Translations under genes and position numbers: made by a program
From: an uncultured Lentisphaerota bacterium
GTDB taxonomy: Bacteria; Verrucomicrobiota; Kiritimatiellia; CAIQIC01
Assembly: GCA_903912445.1 (NCBI GenBank)
Contig: CAIWHP010000259.1
Location: forward strand, 1-54,559
DNA length: 54,559 nucleotides
Reading direction: 5' to 3'
Part shown: positions 1 through 8,777 of the stretch, one piece after another
Position numbering within the stretch: the first letter of the stretch is position 1
Layout of the letters: each line of letters begins with the position of its first letter
The notes under the pieces: model-generated
What the model saw: only the letters and a program-made list of their open reading frames with translations
Databases searched by the model: none
What the model was told of the DNA's origin: nothing

Positions 1-330
1 ACGCCGGCCGTTGGCCGCCAGCATCACGACCCCGGCGTTCGTGCTGCAGCGCACGACGCGCACCGTCGCCTCGACCCGCGCCCCGGCGTCCGGGTCCGCC
101 GCCCACGCGCGCGAGATGAACTGCAACTGGCCCCCCGCGGTGCCGTCGTCCGTCACGCGCAGCGCGTCCCCCTCGACAGCGACCATGGTGTTCGACCTGG
201 CGTTGTGCAGCCAGGGAATCGCCTGCCCGCGTGGCATCCGCGCGCCGTCGAAAAGATGGACGATCTCCGCCGCCGGGCAAATCCACGGCACGGCGGCCGA
301 GAGTACAAGCATGGCAAGGAGCGTTTTCAT
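1..330 (-). CDS. Secreted protein, N-terminal part (runs off the left edge)
   Basis: The minus-strand frame is open from an ATG at 330 to the window edge, giving 110 residues with no stop. The first ~22 residues (MKTLLAMLVLSAAVPWICPA) look like a Sec signal peptide. The following part (VHLFDGARMPRG, then alternating short beta-type segments up to a VVMLAANG stretch) resembles the start of a concanavalin/LamG-like or sialidase-like beta-sandwich domain. That would fit a secreted carbohydrate-active protein, but too little is present to assign a family. The relic of the sufU 3' end lies just upstream of its start. Confidence 0.6.
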   Translation of the reverse strand, partial: MKTLLAMLVLSAAVPWICPAAEIVHLFDGARMPRGQAIPWLHNARSNTMVAVEGDALRVTDDGTAGGQLQFISRAWAADPDAGARVEATVRVVRCSTNAGVVMLAANGRR

Positions 331-419
331 GGACCGACTCTAACGTCGCTGCCTGGTTTACACAATGCCGGCTTCCTCGCTGTTTTAGGGGCTCGCCTGG
401 TTGTTTTATTTGAGGAAGG

Positions 420-776
420 GCTTCGGCACGCCCACCGGGGGGACACCGCTTTTCGACCGCACGATGACACTGAATAATCACACGCACACTCTTACGGGCC
501 GTGTGGCAAAGTCATGGTTTTTCCGTTCCGAGTTTCTGCGTTTCTGCGCGGGAGAGAGGTGTCGACGGTCGTGCGCTGCGGAAGGATAAGACGGGTGCGC
601 AGCGCTTGGCGGCTCAATCGTGTACAGGGCCGGAGCCGTCCGGGAAGACCTGCTCATCCGCCGTGGAGGCTTGGTCGTTAGCTAAGGCGCAAGGCGCTTG
701 AGCGCGGCCTCGAGGGCGTGCCAGGGCATGTGGCGCATTTGACGCACAGGGGGAATGCCGCGACGCCGCGCAGGGT
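420..776 (-). repeat. Degraded copy 1 of the sufU 3' end plus downstream DNA
   Basis: This stretch matches 2519-2879. The best part, 638-776 against 2740-2879, shows about 10 substitutions and one single-base indel in 140 positions by hand count; it covers the last ~30 codons of sufU plus 3' flank. Copy 1 is no longer coding, because a missing G frameshifts it next to the last conserved Cys (VKCAT). The part from 420 to ~637 is more diverged but clearly collinear (both start CTTCGGC-CGCCCACCGG). The two copies flank the AT-richer gene at 935-2158. The rest of the stretch between the genes (331-934) shows no other gene apart from the transposase relic. Confidence 0.8.
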
Positions 777-779
777 GCT

Positions 780-906
780 GTAATCGCCGAAATCGCTTAC
801 GTCCACCGAGCGTTTGGCCATCTCCGCTCCGCACCGCGGGCAGCGGAGCGCCCCCCCCCACCCGCTTGATCAATTCCCGCCACGTCGCGGAAGTCACGGG
901 TCGCAA
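780..906 (-). pseudogene. Transposase C-terminal zinc-ribbon relic
   Basis: Read on the minus strand, with one frame change at a run of G, this piece gives SATWRELIKRV, then RCPRCGAEM. That order recalls the C-terminal zinc-ribbon tail seen in several IS transposases (W-x-LI-K-V, a short linker, then CPxCG-x-EM). No catalytic part remains. It abuts the degraded sufU 3' copy and lies downstream of the AT-rich gene, so it may be the scar of an element that took part in forming the flanking repeats. It is short and broken, and the assignment rests on this motif only. Confidence 0.3.
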
Positions 907-934
907 GGCCAGCGTGGTTAAAATCAGGGGAGGC

Positions 935-2158
935 TCAACGCCCTGACCATATCTGGCGTATTGTTTCCTCCTGATTGAATCCCAAGGGATTGAATGCTCT
1001 TGAGTTGGCTAAGTAATTGCGGTTTCCATTAATTGCTGGCGAAATTATTCGGTTACCCGGCATTTCAAGATGACCGACGTTGTCGGGCCACATGGTGCTG
1101 ATATAGTTGTCAGCATAGCGGAGAAACTCGTTGCGGCATTCCTCTGGCTGATTTGCAAACCACGTAATCTCGTCCCTTCCCCAAACCCCGGTGTCTGGCG
1201 GGCCTTGGCGACCGGTGTTATCGATATGTATCAAGAAGGGAAGTCTCGCAGCCTTCCAGCCACTGGGCGTAATTCCGCGTCCACTATTATATTTGCCGGT
1301 AAGAATGACCTTCTGTGGTTGTCCGGTAACCACTTTTAGTTTACAGCCACCCAGAGGCGCGGAACCAAAATCAAAGAGAAATTTATTTCCGGTCGAAATG
1401 GTTGGACCTGTATCAGCATTACAGAGCACAAAATGTCTGCGCGCATGTGTCTTTGCGTAGAGACGCACCCGCGCAAGCATATCGTAGTAGTTCGCATATC
1501 CGCTGGCTTTATCATTAACCGCTTGTGGCTCGAAATATCCCCAGTGGATTGATTCAATGCCGGCATCAATCTGAGCGGTGGCAAGGTAGTAGTACCACAG
1601 CCTGGTCTCCATCTTGGTGATATCCGGCACCATGTAGGGTCTTTTTATGATCGGATTATCAGCAAACACCATCTCCGCTTGCCGGAAATTGCGCGTCTCG
1701 ATCGGCAGGTTAAATTGCTGGAAAACGTATGCCGGAATGGGCAAGGCGTTAACGTCAGTACTGACATGTTCGAATACCCCGCCTTCAAGTATGACGTCGG
1801 GGTCGTTCGCATGGATCTGGGCCCCTAGGGTGCGAGTGGTTTGAAGCCGTTGCGGAAACGTACGCTCCTTGCCAAAGACAACAATTACCCGGCCGAGGTA
1901 TTTTGCGCCTAAGGACTGCACCATGCGTATGTTGTCAGCCGTGTTCCCGGCACCTTCGCCAAGCCGCCCCATGTGGATGGCGCGGGAAAGATAGTTCTGA
2001 AGCACCGGCAAGGAGATTGAACCATCGAAACGATAATCCCGTGGCGTTGTTTGGGCAAAAAGCGTGGGCGTAGTTATCAGGAAACAGGCTGATGCCATAG
2101 CTACCAAGAACAATGGTGGAATGTGTTTAAGCTTTTTCGTGTTTTTTGATTTGAGCAT
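935..2158 (-). CDS. Secreted protein of unknown function in AT-richer DNA
   Basis: About 407 residues. The N-terminus is basic (MLKSKNTKKLKH) followed by a hydrophobic core ending TPTLFAQ, so the product is exported. An in-frame GTG four codons upstream (2170) is an alternative start. The mature protein has a beta/alpha-type pattern: an early MGRLGEG, a VQSLGAKYLGRVIVVFG strand, DPDVILEGGVFEHVS, ESIHWGYFEP, FVLCNADTGP and a late GVWGRDEITWF. This resembles a TIM-barrel hydrolase-like fold, but I recognise no catalytic family. Base composition is clearly lower in GC than the neighbours, and the gene sits between two copies of the sufU 3' region, so it is probably acquired. Confidence 0.7.
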   Translation of the reverse strand: MLKSKNTKKLKHIPPLFLVAMASACFLITTPTLFAQTTPRDYRFDGSISLPVLQNYLSRAIHMGRLGEGAGNTADNIRMVQSLGAKYLGRVIVVFGKERTFPQRLQTTRTLGAQIHANDPDVILEGGVFEHVSTDVNALPIPAYVFQQFNLPIETRNFRQAEMVFADNPIIKRPYMVPDITKMETRLWYYYLATAQIDAGIESIHWGYFEPQAVNDKASGYANYYDMLARVRLYAKTHARRHFVLCNADTGPTISTGNKFLFDFGSAPLGGCKLKVVTGQPQKVILTGKYNSGRGITPSGWKAARLPFLIHIDNTGRQGPPDTGVWGRDEITWFANQPEECRNEFLRYADNYISTMWPDNVGHLEMPGNRIISPAINGNRNYLANSRAFNPLGFNQEETIRQIWSGR

Positions 2159-2173
2159 GTGTCCATTCACTTT

Positions 2174-2578
2174 TTACTGACAGATTCGCTTTTTGGAACG
2201 CTGCCGCCAGCCGCTACTCGGCGCAAGAGCTGTTAATGTTTCAGTTCGAGCCGTTTTCATTTGATCGTCAGTTCCAAGCATTGGAAGTCTGTGTGCCGTG
2301 TTTTCCCAGGACTTGGAAAAAGCCGACGTGGAGTTTTCCAAACCTTGGCACTTCCGAAAAGTTACAGCCCGCGTGCAGCGGAGCATCCACTTGGGGGCCG
2401 AGAATTCCCGCGTGGCCGCGACCACTTGGCCGTGCAGGTCGAGACCGGTTTTCTTCTGCCAGACGGCCAGGTCGAACGGTGTGCCGCCGGCGGGGTTGAT
2501 GACCAGATAAGAAATTGCTTCGGCGCGCCCACCGGGAGAGCGCCGCTTTGCGACCGCAGTGTGACGCTGAAAAATCAC
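2174..2578 (-). pseudogene. Chimeric reading frame with triple palindrome; probable gene relic
   Basis: A 134-codon frame is open here, but its first ~20 codons lie in the sufU-flank repeat and its middle is the triple TTCCAA/TTGGAA element (giving CQGLEN, FSKSWEN, LPMLG). The part in between (GGTPFDLAVWQKKTGLDLHG) resembles the last residues of secreted beta-helix proteins, in which a WQ-x-x-TG-x-D-x-H segment precedes the end. I read it as the eroded tail of such a gene rather than an intact protein. No ribosome binding site or family match supports translation as it stands. Confidence 0.3.
2271..2350. repeat. Triple TTCCAA-N3-TTGGAA palindrome cluster
   Basis: There are three successive members of the dispersed palindrome family: an exact TTCCAAGCATTGGAA at 2272-2286, a variant TTCCCAGGACTTGGAA at 2303-2318, and TTCCAAACCTTGGCA at 2336-2350. 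Their centres are about 31.5 and 32.5 bp apart. The cluster lies between the AT-richer gene and the intact copy of the duplicated sufU flank. Confidence 0.85.
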
Positions 2579-2879
2579 GCGCGCATTTTTACGGGCCCCG
2601 CGGCAAAGTCAAGGTTCATTCCGTGACGAATTTCGGCGCAGGAGAGAGGGGCCGGCGGTCGTTCGGAGCGGCAGGATATGACGAGGGCGCGGCGGTTGGT
2701 GAATCCATCGTAAACGGGGCCGGGATCGCACTGATCGTAGTCCGGGAAGACCTGCTCATCCGCAGCGGAAGCTTGGTCGTTAGCTAAGGCGCGAGGCGCT
2801 TGAGCGCGGCTTCGAGGGCGTGCCAGGGCATGGTGGCGCATTTGACGCGCAGGGGGAACTCGGCGACGCCGCGCAGGGC
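2519..2879 (-). repeat. Copy 2 of the sufU 3' end plus downstream DNA
   Basis: This is the intact partner of 420-776. It contains the functional last ~32 codons of sufU and about 265 bp of non-coding DNA after its stop codon. Together the two copies make a direct repeat around the 935-2158 gene. Confidence 0.8.
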
Positions 2880-3212
2880 CAGAAGATCGCCCAACTCGTC
2901 TTCGTTTGCTGCGCCCTCTCCGCGCAGGAGGGCGAGGAAGGAGGCGGCTTTGCGGCGGATGATTTCGAGCGGCTGGTCGCTGACGGCTTCGGCCATCATC
3001 GAGGCGGAGGCGGAGCAAATAGCACAACCCTGACAATGGATTCTCACATCTGTCAGTTTGCCGTCGGCGACGTGTGCGTCCAGCTTGAGGTGGTCGCCAC
3101 AGAGCGGGTTTTCCTCGTCGACCAGCGCCTCGCCTTCCGTCAGCTCGGCAAAATGCCGCGGATGCCGGTAGTGGTCGAGGATCACTTCCTGATAGAGGTC
3201 ATCAAGTTGCAT
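2784..3212 (-). CDS. sufU: SufU-type Fe-S scaffold / sulfur-transfer protein
   Basis: 142 residues, normal for SufU/IscU-like proteins. SufU accepts persulfide sulfur from SufS, in the cytoplasm, for assembly on SufBCD. The three conserved ligand cysteines are visible: NPLCGD near residue 38, the CQGCAICSAS block near 60-66, and VKCATMPWHAL near 125. The SufU-type insertion between the second and third cysteines is present (RKAASFLALLRGEG). It is the last gene of the operon, and its start overlaps the end of sufS by 11 bp, implying translational coupling. Its 3' end is duplicated at 638-776. Confidence 0.92.
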   Translation of the reverse strand: MQLDDLYQEVILDHYRHPRHFAELTEGEALVDEENPLCGDHLKLDAHVADGKLTDVRIHCQGCAICSASASMMAEAVSDQPLEIIRRKAASFLALLRGEGAANEDELGDLLALRGVAEFPLRVKCATMPWHALEAALKRLAP

Positions 3213-4440
3213 GGAAGAATTTCCTCACCGCCAGGAGCGACGCCACCAACGCATCCACGTCGTCCGTGTCGTTGTAAAGGTGGAAGCTCGCGCGGCTGAC
3301 GGCGGGCACGCCGAGGCGGCGCAGCAGCGGCTGCGCGCACATGTGGCCGGCGCGGATGGCGATGCCATCGCGATCGCAGAACTGCGCAATGTCATGCGGA
3401 TGCAAACCTTCGAGCGCGAACGAGATCACGCCCAGCCGCTCCGGCGCTCGGCCGAATATTTTCAGGCCCGGCAGCGCGCCGAGTTGCTCCAGCGCGTATG
3501 CGGTCAGCTTTTGCTCGTGCTGCCGCAGCGCGGCGTGGCCGAGGTGTGCCAGGTAGTCCACGGCGGCGCCGAGGCCGATGGCGCCGGCGATGTGCGGCGT
3601 GCCGGCCTCAAACTTCTGCGGCGGCTCGGCCCACGTGGCGTGGTCGTCCCAGACGCGGCTGATCATCTCCCCTCCGGTCAGCAGCGGATCCATCGCGTCG
3701 AGCATCTCCGGCTTCGCGAACAGCACGCCAATGCCGGTCGGCCCGAGCATCTTGTGGCCGGAGAACACCAGAAAATCAGCATCGAGCGCCGCCACGTCCA
3801 GCGGCAGATGCGGCGCGCTCTGCGCCCCGTCCACGAGCACCCGCGCCCCTGCGGCGTGCGCCTCGCGGATCAGTTCGGCGACCGGGTTGATCGTCCCCAG
3901 CACGTTCGAGGCATGGGTCAGCGCGACGAGTTTGACCTCCGGCGTCAGCAGGCGCCGGAACGCATCGCGGTCGAGCGTGCCGTCGTCCAAAACGGGCGCG
4001 AGCCGTAGCGTCGCGCCCCGTGCACTCACCGCCTGCTGCCACGGGATAAAGTTGCTGTGGTGCTCCATCGCCGTGGTGAGCACCGCGTCGCCCGGTTGCA
4101 GGAACTTCCGCGCCCAGCCATGCGCGACGATGTTGATGCCTTCGGTCGCGCCATGCGTGAACACGACCGTCTTCGGCGAGGGCGCACCGATGAAGGTGGC
4201 GATCTTTTGCCGCGCATCTTCATACAGCCCGGTCGCCTCGGCCGCGAGCCGATGCACGGCGCGATGGACGTTGCCGGCGCTCTCCTCGTAGTAGCGGCGC
4301 GTCGCCGCCAGGACGGCGCGCGGCTTCTGCGTCGTCGCCGCATTGTCGAGGTAGACCAGCCGCCGGCCATCGCTGAAGACGCGGCCCAGCGCCGGGAAGT
4401 CGGCGCGCCGCGCGCGCGGATCGAAAGGCTGCGCGCTCAT
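3202..4440 (-). CDS. sufS: Cysteine desulfurase SufS
   Basis: About 412 residues from MSAQPFDP; the start ATG overlaps the sufD stop (ATGA), so I use 4440 although the frame is open further upstream. This is a PLP-dependent group II desulfurase that takes sulfur from cysteine for Fe-S assembly. Visible features are YLDNAATTQKP at the N-terminus, HHSNFIPWQ, the PLP-binding Lys in FSGHKMLGPTG (about residue 225), and the persulfide Cys in RAGHMCAQPL near 365. It is followed by sufU with an 11-bp overlap, matching the usual SufS-SufU partnership. Confidence 0.95.
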   Translation of the reverse strand: MSAQPFDPRARRADFPALGRVFSDGRRLVYLDNAATTQKPRAVLAATRRYYEESAGNVHRAVHRLAAEATGLYEDARQKIATFIGAPSPKTVVFTHGATEGINIVAHGWARKFLQPGDAVLTTAMEHHSNFIPWQQAVSARGATLRLAPVLDDGTLDRDAFRRLLTPEVKLVALTHASNVLGTINPVAELIREAHAAGARVLVDGAQSAPHLPLDVAALDADFLVFSGHKMLGPTGIGVLFAKPEMLDAMDPLLTGGEMISRVWDDHATWAEPPQKFEAGTPHIAGAIGLGAAVDYLAHLGHAALRQHEQKLTAYALEQLGALPGLKIFGRAPERLGVISFALEGLHPHDIAQFCDRDGIAIRAGHMCAQPLLRRLGVPAVSRASFHLYNDTDDVDALVASLLAVRKFFHAT

Positions 4441-5738
4441 GACAGCGTCTCCATTTTTTGCGCGACGGCCGCGCGCAGGCGCTCCTGCACGCCGGCGTGG
4501 CTCACCTTGCCGATCACTTCCTCGAAGTAGGCGGCGATCAGCAGATGGCGCGCCGCGGCCTCGGGGATGCCGCGGGCGCGCAGGTAGAAGATCTGCTCGG
4601 GATCGAGATTGCCCGTCGCCGAGCCGTGGCTGCACTTGAGGTCGTCGGCGTCAATCTCCAGCGCCGGCAGCGAATCGGCGCGCGCGCCCTCGTTGAGCAC
4701 GAGGTTGCGGTTCATCTGATAGGCATCCACGCGCACCGCGCCGCGCGCCGCCTGGATCAGTCCCTGATAGATGCTATGGCTCTGGTCGCGCACGGCCCCC
4801 TTATACAGCAGGTGGCTTGTCGTGTCCGGCGAAGAATGCCGCTGGAGCGTGCGCTGATCCACATGCTGCGTGCCGTCGGCAAAATACAGCCCGCTCAAAT
4901 GCGCCGCCGCACCCGCGCCCGCGACATCGCAGCCTGCGGTCAACTTGACCGCACGTCCGCCGAACACCGCCGTGACCCAGTCGGCGCGCCCGCGCTCGGC
5001 AACGACTGCCGCGTCCTCGGCGATGCAGATGGTCGCGGCATGCCACTCGTGCAGCGCGACGCGTTCCAGCGTCGCGCCCGCGCCGACATGAAATTCGTGG
5101 GCGCCGATCACAGCCAGCGCGGCATCGGCTTTCCAATCCTTGGAAATACTGGTGGTTCCCCTTTCCAAGCCTTGGAAACGTTCGACCAGCGTCAGGTGCG
5201 CGTCGGGTTCGACGGCGACAACCAGCCGTGGCATGTGCAGCTTGCCGCCCGCGGCAAAGCGCCAGTTCACCAGCAGCCGCACCGGCGCACCGGCACGAGC
5301 GCGGATGAAAAAGCCCGCCGTCCAAAAGGCTTGGCCCAGCGCGGCAAACTTGCGCCGGTGCTGCGGAACGCCGGCCGGCAGCGCGGCGAGCGCCTCGGCC
5401 AGCGGGAGGATGTCCAGCGACCCGGCGCGATTGTGGAGGCTGAACGTCTCGTCGGTCACGTCGATGACGGCATCGAAATCCTCGTGCCAGTCCGCGGTCG
5501 GCGGCGCGCCGCTGGCGCGCAGGGGCGCGGCCAACGCAAAAGCGGCGCAAGGAAACAGCTTGCCGGGTGAGTGCCGCCATTCTTCGTCGCGCGCGGCCGG
5601 CACGGGCAGCGCGCTGAACAGCTCGAAGGCTGCCGCCCGGTGCGAAAGCACGGCAGCCGGCTCGCCCGCGCTGAGCCGCGCGAGCGCGGCGGCATCGAAA
5701 CGCGCGAGGTCAAAGCCGGTTGGTTCCAGGGTGTGCAT
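4437..5738 (-). CDS. sufD: SufD, Fe-S cluster assembly scaffold subunit
   Basis: 433 residues, usual for SufD. It pairs with SufB and SufC in the cytoplasmic SufBCD scaffold. The C-terminal region shows the family signature: ALEIDADDLKCSHGSATG, then DPEQIFYLRARGI and AYFEEVI. The N-terminal half contains the paired palindrome at 5130-5178, translated as VERFQGLER ... SKDWKADA, in a stretch that in other SufD proteins is a variable loop between beta-strands. The start lies 2 bp after the sufB stop, and the gene overlaps sufS by 4 bp. Confidence 0.93.
   Translation of the reverse strand: MHTLEPTGFDLARFDAAALARLSAGEPAAVLSHRAAAFELFSALPVPAARDEEWRHSPGKLFPCAAFALAAPLRASGAPPTADWHEDFDAVIDVTDETFSLHNRAGSLDILPLAEALAALPAGVPQHRRKFAALGQAFWTAGFFIRARAGAPVRLLVNWRFAAGGKLHMPRLVVAVEPDAHLTLVERFQGLERGTTSISKDWKADAALAVIGAHEFHVGAGATLERVALHEWHAATICIAEDAAVVAERGRADWVTAVFGGRAVKLTAGCDVAGAGAAAHLSGLYFADGTQHVDQRTLQRHSSPDTTSHLLYKGAVRDQSHSIYQGLIQAARGAVRVDAYQMNRNLVLNEGARADSLPALEIDADDLKCSHGSATGNLDPEQIFYLRARGIPEAAARHLLIAAYFEEVIGKVSHAGVQERLRAAVAQKMETLS
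5130..5178. repeat. Paired TTCCAA-N3-TTGGAA palindromes inside sufD
   Basis: Two exact palindromes, TTTCCAATCCTTGGAAA (5130-5146) and TTTCCAAGCCTTGGAAA (5162-5178), with centres 32 bp apart. They lie in frame inside sufD without breaking it. Confidence 0.9.
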
Positions 5739-5740
5739 CG

Positions 5741-7177
5741 TCAGCCCACGCTATGTTCGAGTTTGAGTTCCAGCAGCTTCACCGCCTCGACGGCAAACTC
5801 CATCGGCAGCTCCTTGAGCACTTCCTTGCAGAAGCCGTGGACGATGAGCGCGGTCGCGGCTTCCTCGTCGAGGCCGCGGCTGCGCAGGTAAAAGAGCTGC
5901 TCCTCGCTGATGCGCGAGGTGGTCGCCTCATGCTCGGTGATCGCCGTCGCATTGCGCGCTTCGATCAGGGGGAACGTGTTGGCACTGCACTGCGAGCCGA
6001 TCAACATCGAGTCGCACTGCGTATGGTTGCGCGCGTGGGCGGCCTTGGGCAGGATCTTGACCATGCCGCGGTAGGTGTTCGCCGAATGTCCCGTCGAGAT
6101 GCCTTTCGAGACGATCGTGCTGCGCGTGCGCGGCCCGATGTGGATCATCTTCGTGCCGGTGTCGGCCTGCATCCGGTCGTGGGTGAAGGCGACGGAGTAG
6201 AATTCGCCGACCGAGTCCGCGCCCTCCAGGATCACGCTCGGATATTTCCAGGTGATCGCGGCGCCGACCTCGACCTGCGTCCACGAGATGCGCGAGCGAG
6301 CGCCGCGGCAGTGGCCGCGCTTGGTGACGAAATTATAGATGCCGCCCTTCCCTCCCGCGTCGCCGGCGAACCAGTTCTGCACGGTGGCATACTTGATCTG
6401 CGCGCCCTCGAGCGCGACCAGCTCGACAATGGCGGCGTGGAGCTGGTTTTCGTCGCGCGCCGGCGCGGTGCAGCCCTCGATGTAGGAGACGAAGCTCTCC
6501 GGCTCGGCAACGATCAGCGTGCGCTCGAACTGGCCGGTGCTGATGGCGTTGATGCGGAAGTAGGTCGAAAGCTCGATCGGACAGCGTACTCCGCGGGGTA
6601 TGAAGCAGAACGAACCGTCAGTGAAGACTGCCGAGTTGAGCGCGGCGAAAAAGTTGTCGGTCGGGGGCACGACGCTGCCAAGATATTGGCGCACGAGGTC
6701 GCCATGCTCGCGGATCGCCTCCGACATCGAGCAGAAGATGATCCCCTGCTGCTTGAGCCGCTCGCGCTGCGTGGTCGCGACGGAGACGCTGTCGAACACG
6801 GCATCCACGGCGACTCCGGCGAGCGCGCCGCGCTCGTGCACGGGCACCCCGAGTCGCTCGAACGTCTTCGCCAGCTCGGGGTCCATTTCGCCGGGCTTGC
6901 CGGCACGTTGGCGCGGCGCGCTGTAATAGCGGCTGGCCTGGTAATCGATCGGGGGATAGTCGGCGCGCGCCCAGTGCGGCTCGCGCAGCGTCAGCCAGTG
7001 ACGGTAGGCGGCGAGCCGCCAGTCGGTCATCCAGCCCGGCTCGCCCTTCTTGGCGCTGATCAGGCGGACGATGTCCTCGTTGAGCCCCAGCGGGATGGCG
7101 TCCGCGGCGATATCGGTAACGAAGCCGAATTTATAGTCCTGCAGCAGCTTGTTTCCGCCTGGAAGCTCGTGCGCCAT
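5741..7177 (-). CDS. sufB: SufB, Fe-S cluster assembly scaffold subunit
   Basis: 478 residues from MAHELPGG. The A of the start codon is the last base of the sufC stop codon (TGATG), which fixes the start at 7177 rather than the upstream frame extension. SufB is the core scaffold where the cluster is built. Visible family features are GFVTDI near the N-terminus, [46 protein letters not shown], the H/C-rich [22 protein letters not shown], and the C-terminal [15 protein letters not shown]. Its length and motif order are normal. Confidence 0.95.
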   Translation of the reverse strand: MAHELPGGNKLLQDYKFGFVTDIAADAIPLGLNEDIVRLISAKKGEPGWMTDWRLAAYRHWLTLREPHWARADYPPIDYQASRYYSAPRQRAGKPGEMDPELAKTFERLGVPVHERGALAGVAVDAVFDSVSVATTQRERLKQQGIIFCSMSEAIREHGDLVRQYLGSVVPPTDNFFAALNSAVFTDGSFCFIPRGVRCPIELSTYFRINAISTGQFERTLIVAEPESFVSYIEGCTAPARDENQLHAAIVELVALEGAQIKYATVQNWFAGDAGGKGGIYNFVTKRGHCRGARSRISWTQVEVGAAITWKYPSVILEGADSVGEFYSVAFTHDRMQADTGTKMIHIGPRTRSTIVSKGISTGHSANTYRGMVKILPKAAHARNHTQCDSMLIGSQCSANTFPLIEARNATAITEHEATTSRISEEQLFYLRSRGLDEEAATALIVHGFCKEVLKELPMEFAVEAVKLLELKLEHSVG

Positions 7178-7944
7178 CAGACAACCTCCGCGCCGACCTG
7201 GTCGCGAATCCAATCGTAGCCGTGCAGCTCGAGCTGCTTCACCGCGTCCGGCCCGCCGGAGAAAGCGATGCGCCCGTTCATCAGCACATGCAGGTGGTCC
7301 GGCTCGATCAGCTTGAGCAGCCGCTCGTAGTGCGTGATCACCAGCAGCGTCAGGTCCGGCCCGCGCAGGCGGTTGACGCCGGCGGCGACGATGCGGAGCG
7401 CGTCGATGTCGAGGCCGGAGTCGGTCTCGTCGAGCACGCCCAGCGCGGGCTTGAGCAGCAGCATCTGCAGGATCTCCAGCCGCTTCTTCTCGCCCCCGGA
7501 AAAGCCCTCGTTCAGCCCGCGGTCAAGAAACGCCTCGGTGATCTCCAGAAACTTCATCTGCTCGCGGACGCCCTTGAGGAAGCCGCCCGCGCCGCCGCTG
7601 CTCTTGCCGCGCACGGCCTCGACCGCCGCCTTGAGAAACCGTGCGACGCTGACGCCGGGCACAGCCACCGGATATTGGAAGGCGAGAAAGACGCCGAGCT
7701 TCGCACGCTCCTCCGGCGCCAGGCCCAGCAGGCTCTGCCCGTGGAACAGGATGTCGCCACCGGTGACTTCGTAATCGGGATGACCCATGATGACGTTCGC
7801 CAGCGTGCTCTTGCCGGAGCCGTTCGGCCCCATCAGCGCATGCGTTTCGCCCCGCCGCAGCGTCAGGTCCACGCCCTGCAGGATCTGCTTCGCGCCGTTT
7901 TTCACCCGCAGGTCGCGCAGTTCAAATTCTACATCCGCACTCAT
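7177..7944 (-). CDS. sufC: SufC ABC-type ATPase
   Basis: 255 residues, a soluble ABC ATPase that powers the SufBCD scaffold. The Walker A motif GPNGSGKST lies near residue 40, followed by the Q-loop region [13 protein letters not shown]. The signature [13 protein letters not shown], Walker B ending [14 protein letters not shown] and the switch His in [11 protein letters not shown] complete the domain. The start ATG overlaps the stop of the upstream sufT-like gene by 4 bp, and its own stop shares a base with the sufB start. Confidence 0.95.
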   Translation of the reverse strand: MSADVEFELRDLRVKNGAKQILQGVDLTLRRGETHALMGPNGSGKSTLANVIMGHPDYEVTGGDILFHGQSLLGLAPEERAKLGVFLAFQYPVAVPGVSVARFLKAAVEAVRGKSSGGAGGFLKGVREQMKFLEITEAFLDRGLNEGFSGGEKKRLEILQMLLLKPALGVLDETDSGLDIDALRIVAAGVNRLRGPDLTLLVITHYERLLKLIEPDHLHVLMNGRIAFSGGPDAVKQLELHGYDWIRDQVGAEVV

Positions 7945-8339
7945 GTCGCCTTTCCTTTGTCCGCCACATCAAAGCCCAGTTCAATCCGCAGATCCTCGTT
8001 CATCATCATCGGGTTCCAGGCCGGTTCCCACACCAGTTCGACCGTCACCCTGCGGACCCCGCGCAGCATCTGCACCATGTCGCGCACGTTCGCCACCAGC
8101 AGGTCGCCATAGGGACAGCCCGGCGAGGTCAGGGTCATCAGCACCCGCACGCCGCCGGGGCCGAACTCGACCCCGTAGACCAAGCCGAGGTCCACGATGT
8201 TGATCTGCAAATCCGGGTCCATGACCCAGCGCAGCGCCTGCCGGACGTGCTCCTCGGTCCAGCCGCCCGCGGGCGGCTCGCCGGTGAAGCTGAACGCCTG
8301 CTCCGGCTCAACGTCGGGCTTTGGATTTTTTGGGCTCAT
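7941..8339 (-). CDS. sufT: SufT-like MIP18 family protein (DUF59)
   Basis: 132 residues. The MIP18/DUF59 core is clear: ALRWVMDPDLQINIVDLG, then LMTLTSPGCPYGD containing the conserved Cys, and VELVWEPAWNPMMMNED. Proteins of this type help Fe-S cluster maturation or transfer (SufT, PaaD and MIP18 relatives). An N-terminal ~25-residue acidic tail precedes the domain. It lies second in the suf operon, overlapping the regulator gene by 32 bp and sufC by 4 bp, which favours the SufT role over the phenylacetate-pathway PaaD. Confidence 0.85.
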   Translation of the reverse strand: MSPKNPKPDVEPEQAFSFTGEPPAGGWTEEHVRQALRWVMDPDLQINIVDLGLVYGVEFGPGGVRVLMTLTSPGCPYGDLLVANVRDMVQMLRGVRRVTVELVWEPAWNPMMMNEDLRIELGFDVADKGKAT

Positions 8340-8745
8340 GCCGGCCGGCTCCCAAATCCACGAGGGTGATGCGCTCGAACGGCGCGGTCACGGCGCCGCT
8401 GACGTGCGCCAGCGGCTTGCGGATGCTGCACGTTGTGCGCTGGTCGCAGGCGCAGCCGGCCGCGCAGCCGGCGAGCCGGATCGGCCCGTCCACCGCCGCG
8501 ATCACGGAGCCCAGCGTCACGCGCGCTGGCGCCTGCCGCAGCCGGTAGCCGCCGCCCGCGCCCGCCGTCGACACGACGAGCCCGCCGCGCATCAGGTCCT
8601 GCAGCACCTTGCCCAGCAGGGCCGCCGGTATGCGGTGCCGCGCCGCGATGCTCGCGGAGCTGACCGGCCGCCCGAGGGCCGCGGCGCCCGCCAGGTGCAA
8701 GAGCGCCATCAGCCCGTATTCCGCCCGCTTGCTCAATAAAATCAT
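8308..8745 (-). CDS. Rrf2-family regulator of the suf operon
   Basis: About 145 residues from MILLSKRAEYGLMAL. The N-terminal winged helix is typical of Rrf2/IscR proteins (AEYGLMALLHLA, then SSASIAARHRIPAALLGKVL and GGGYRL). The C-terminal part carries a cysteine cluster in LAGCAAGCACDQRTTC, matching the Fe-S-binding type (IscR, SufR), so it can plausibly sense cluster status and repress its own operon. It is the first gene of the seven-gene suf unit. I chose ATG 8745 because the domain begins there and upstream sequence is not Rrf2-like. Confidence 0.88.
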   Translation of the reverse strand: MILLSKRAEYGLMALLHLAGAAALGRPVSSASIAARHRIPAALLGKVLQDLMRGGLVVSTAGAGGGYRLRQAPARVTLGSVIAAVDGPIRLAGCAAGCACDQRTTCSIRKPLAHVSGAVTAPFERITLVDLGAGRHEPKKSKARR

Positions 8746-8777
8746 AACAGCGACCTTTCTCGTCCTAGTTGCGCCTG

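Noticed and set aside
5720-7219. A ~500-codon plus-strand frame opposite sufB
   Set aside because: sufB is certain and the reverse frame has no recognisable protein features.
7941-8339. The DUF59 gene read as PaaD of phenylacetate catabolism
   Set aside because: No other paa gene is present and it lies inside the suf operon, so SufT-like is the better reading.
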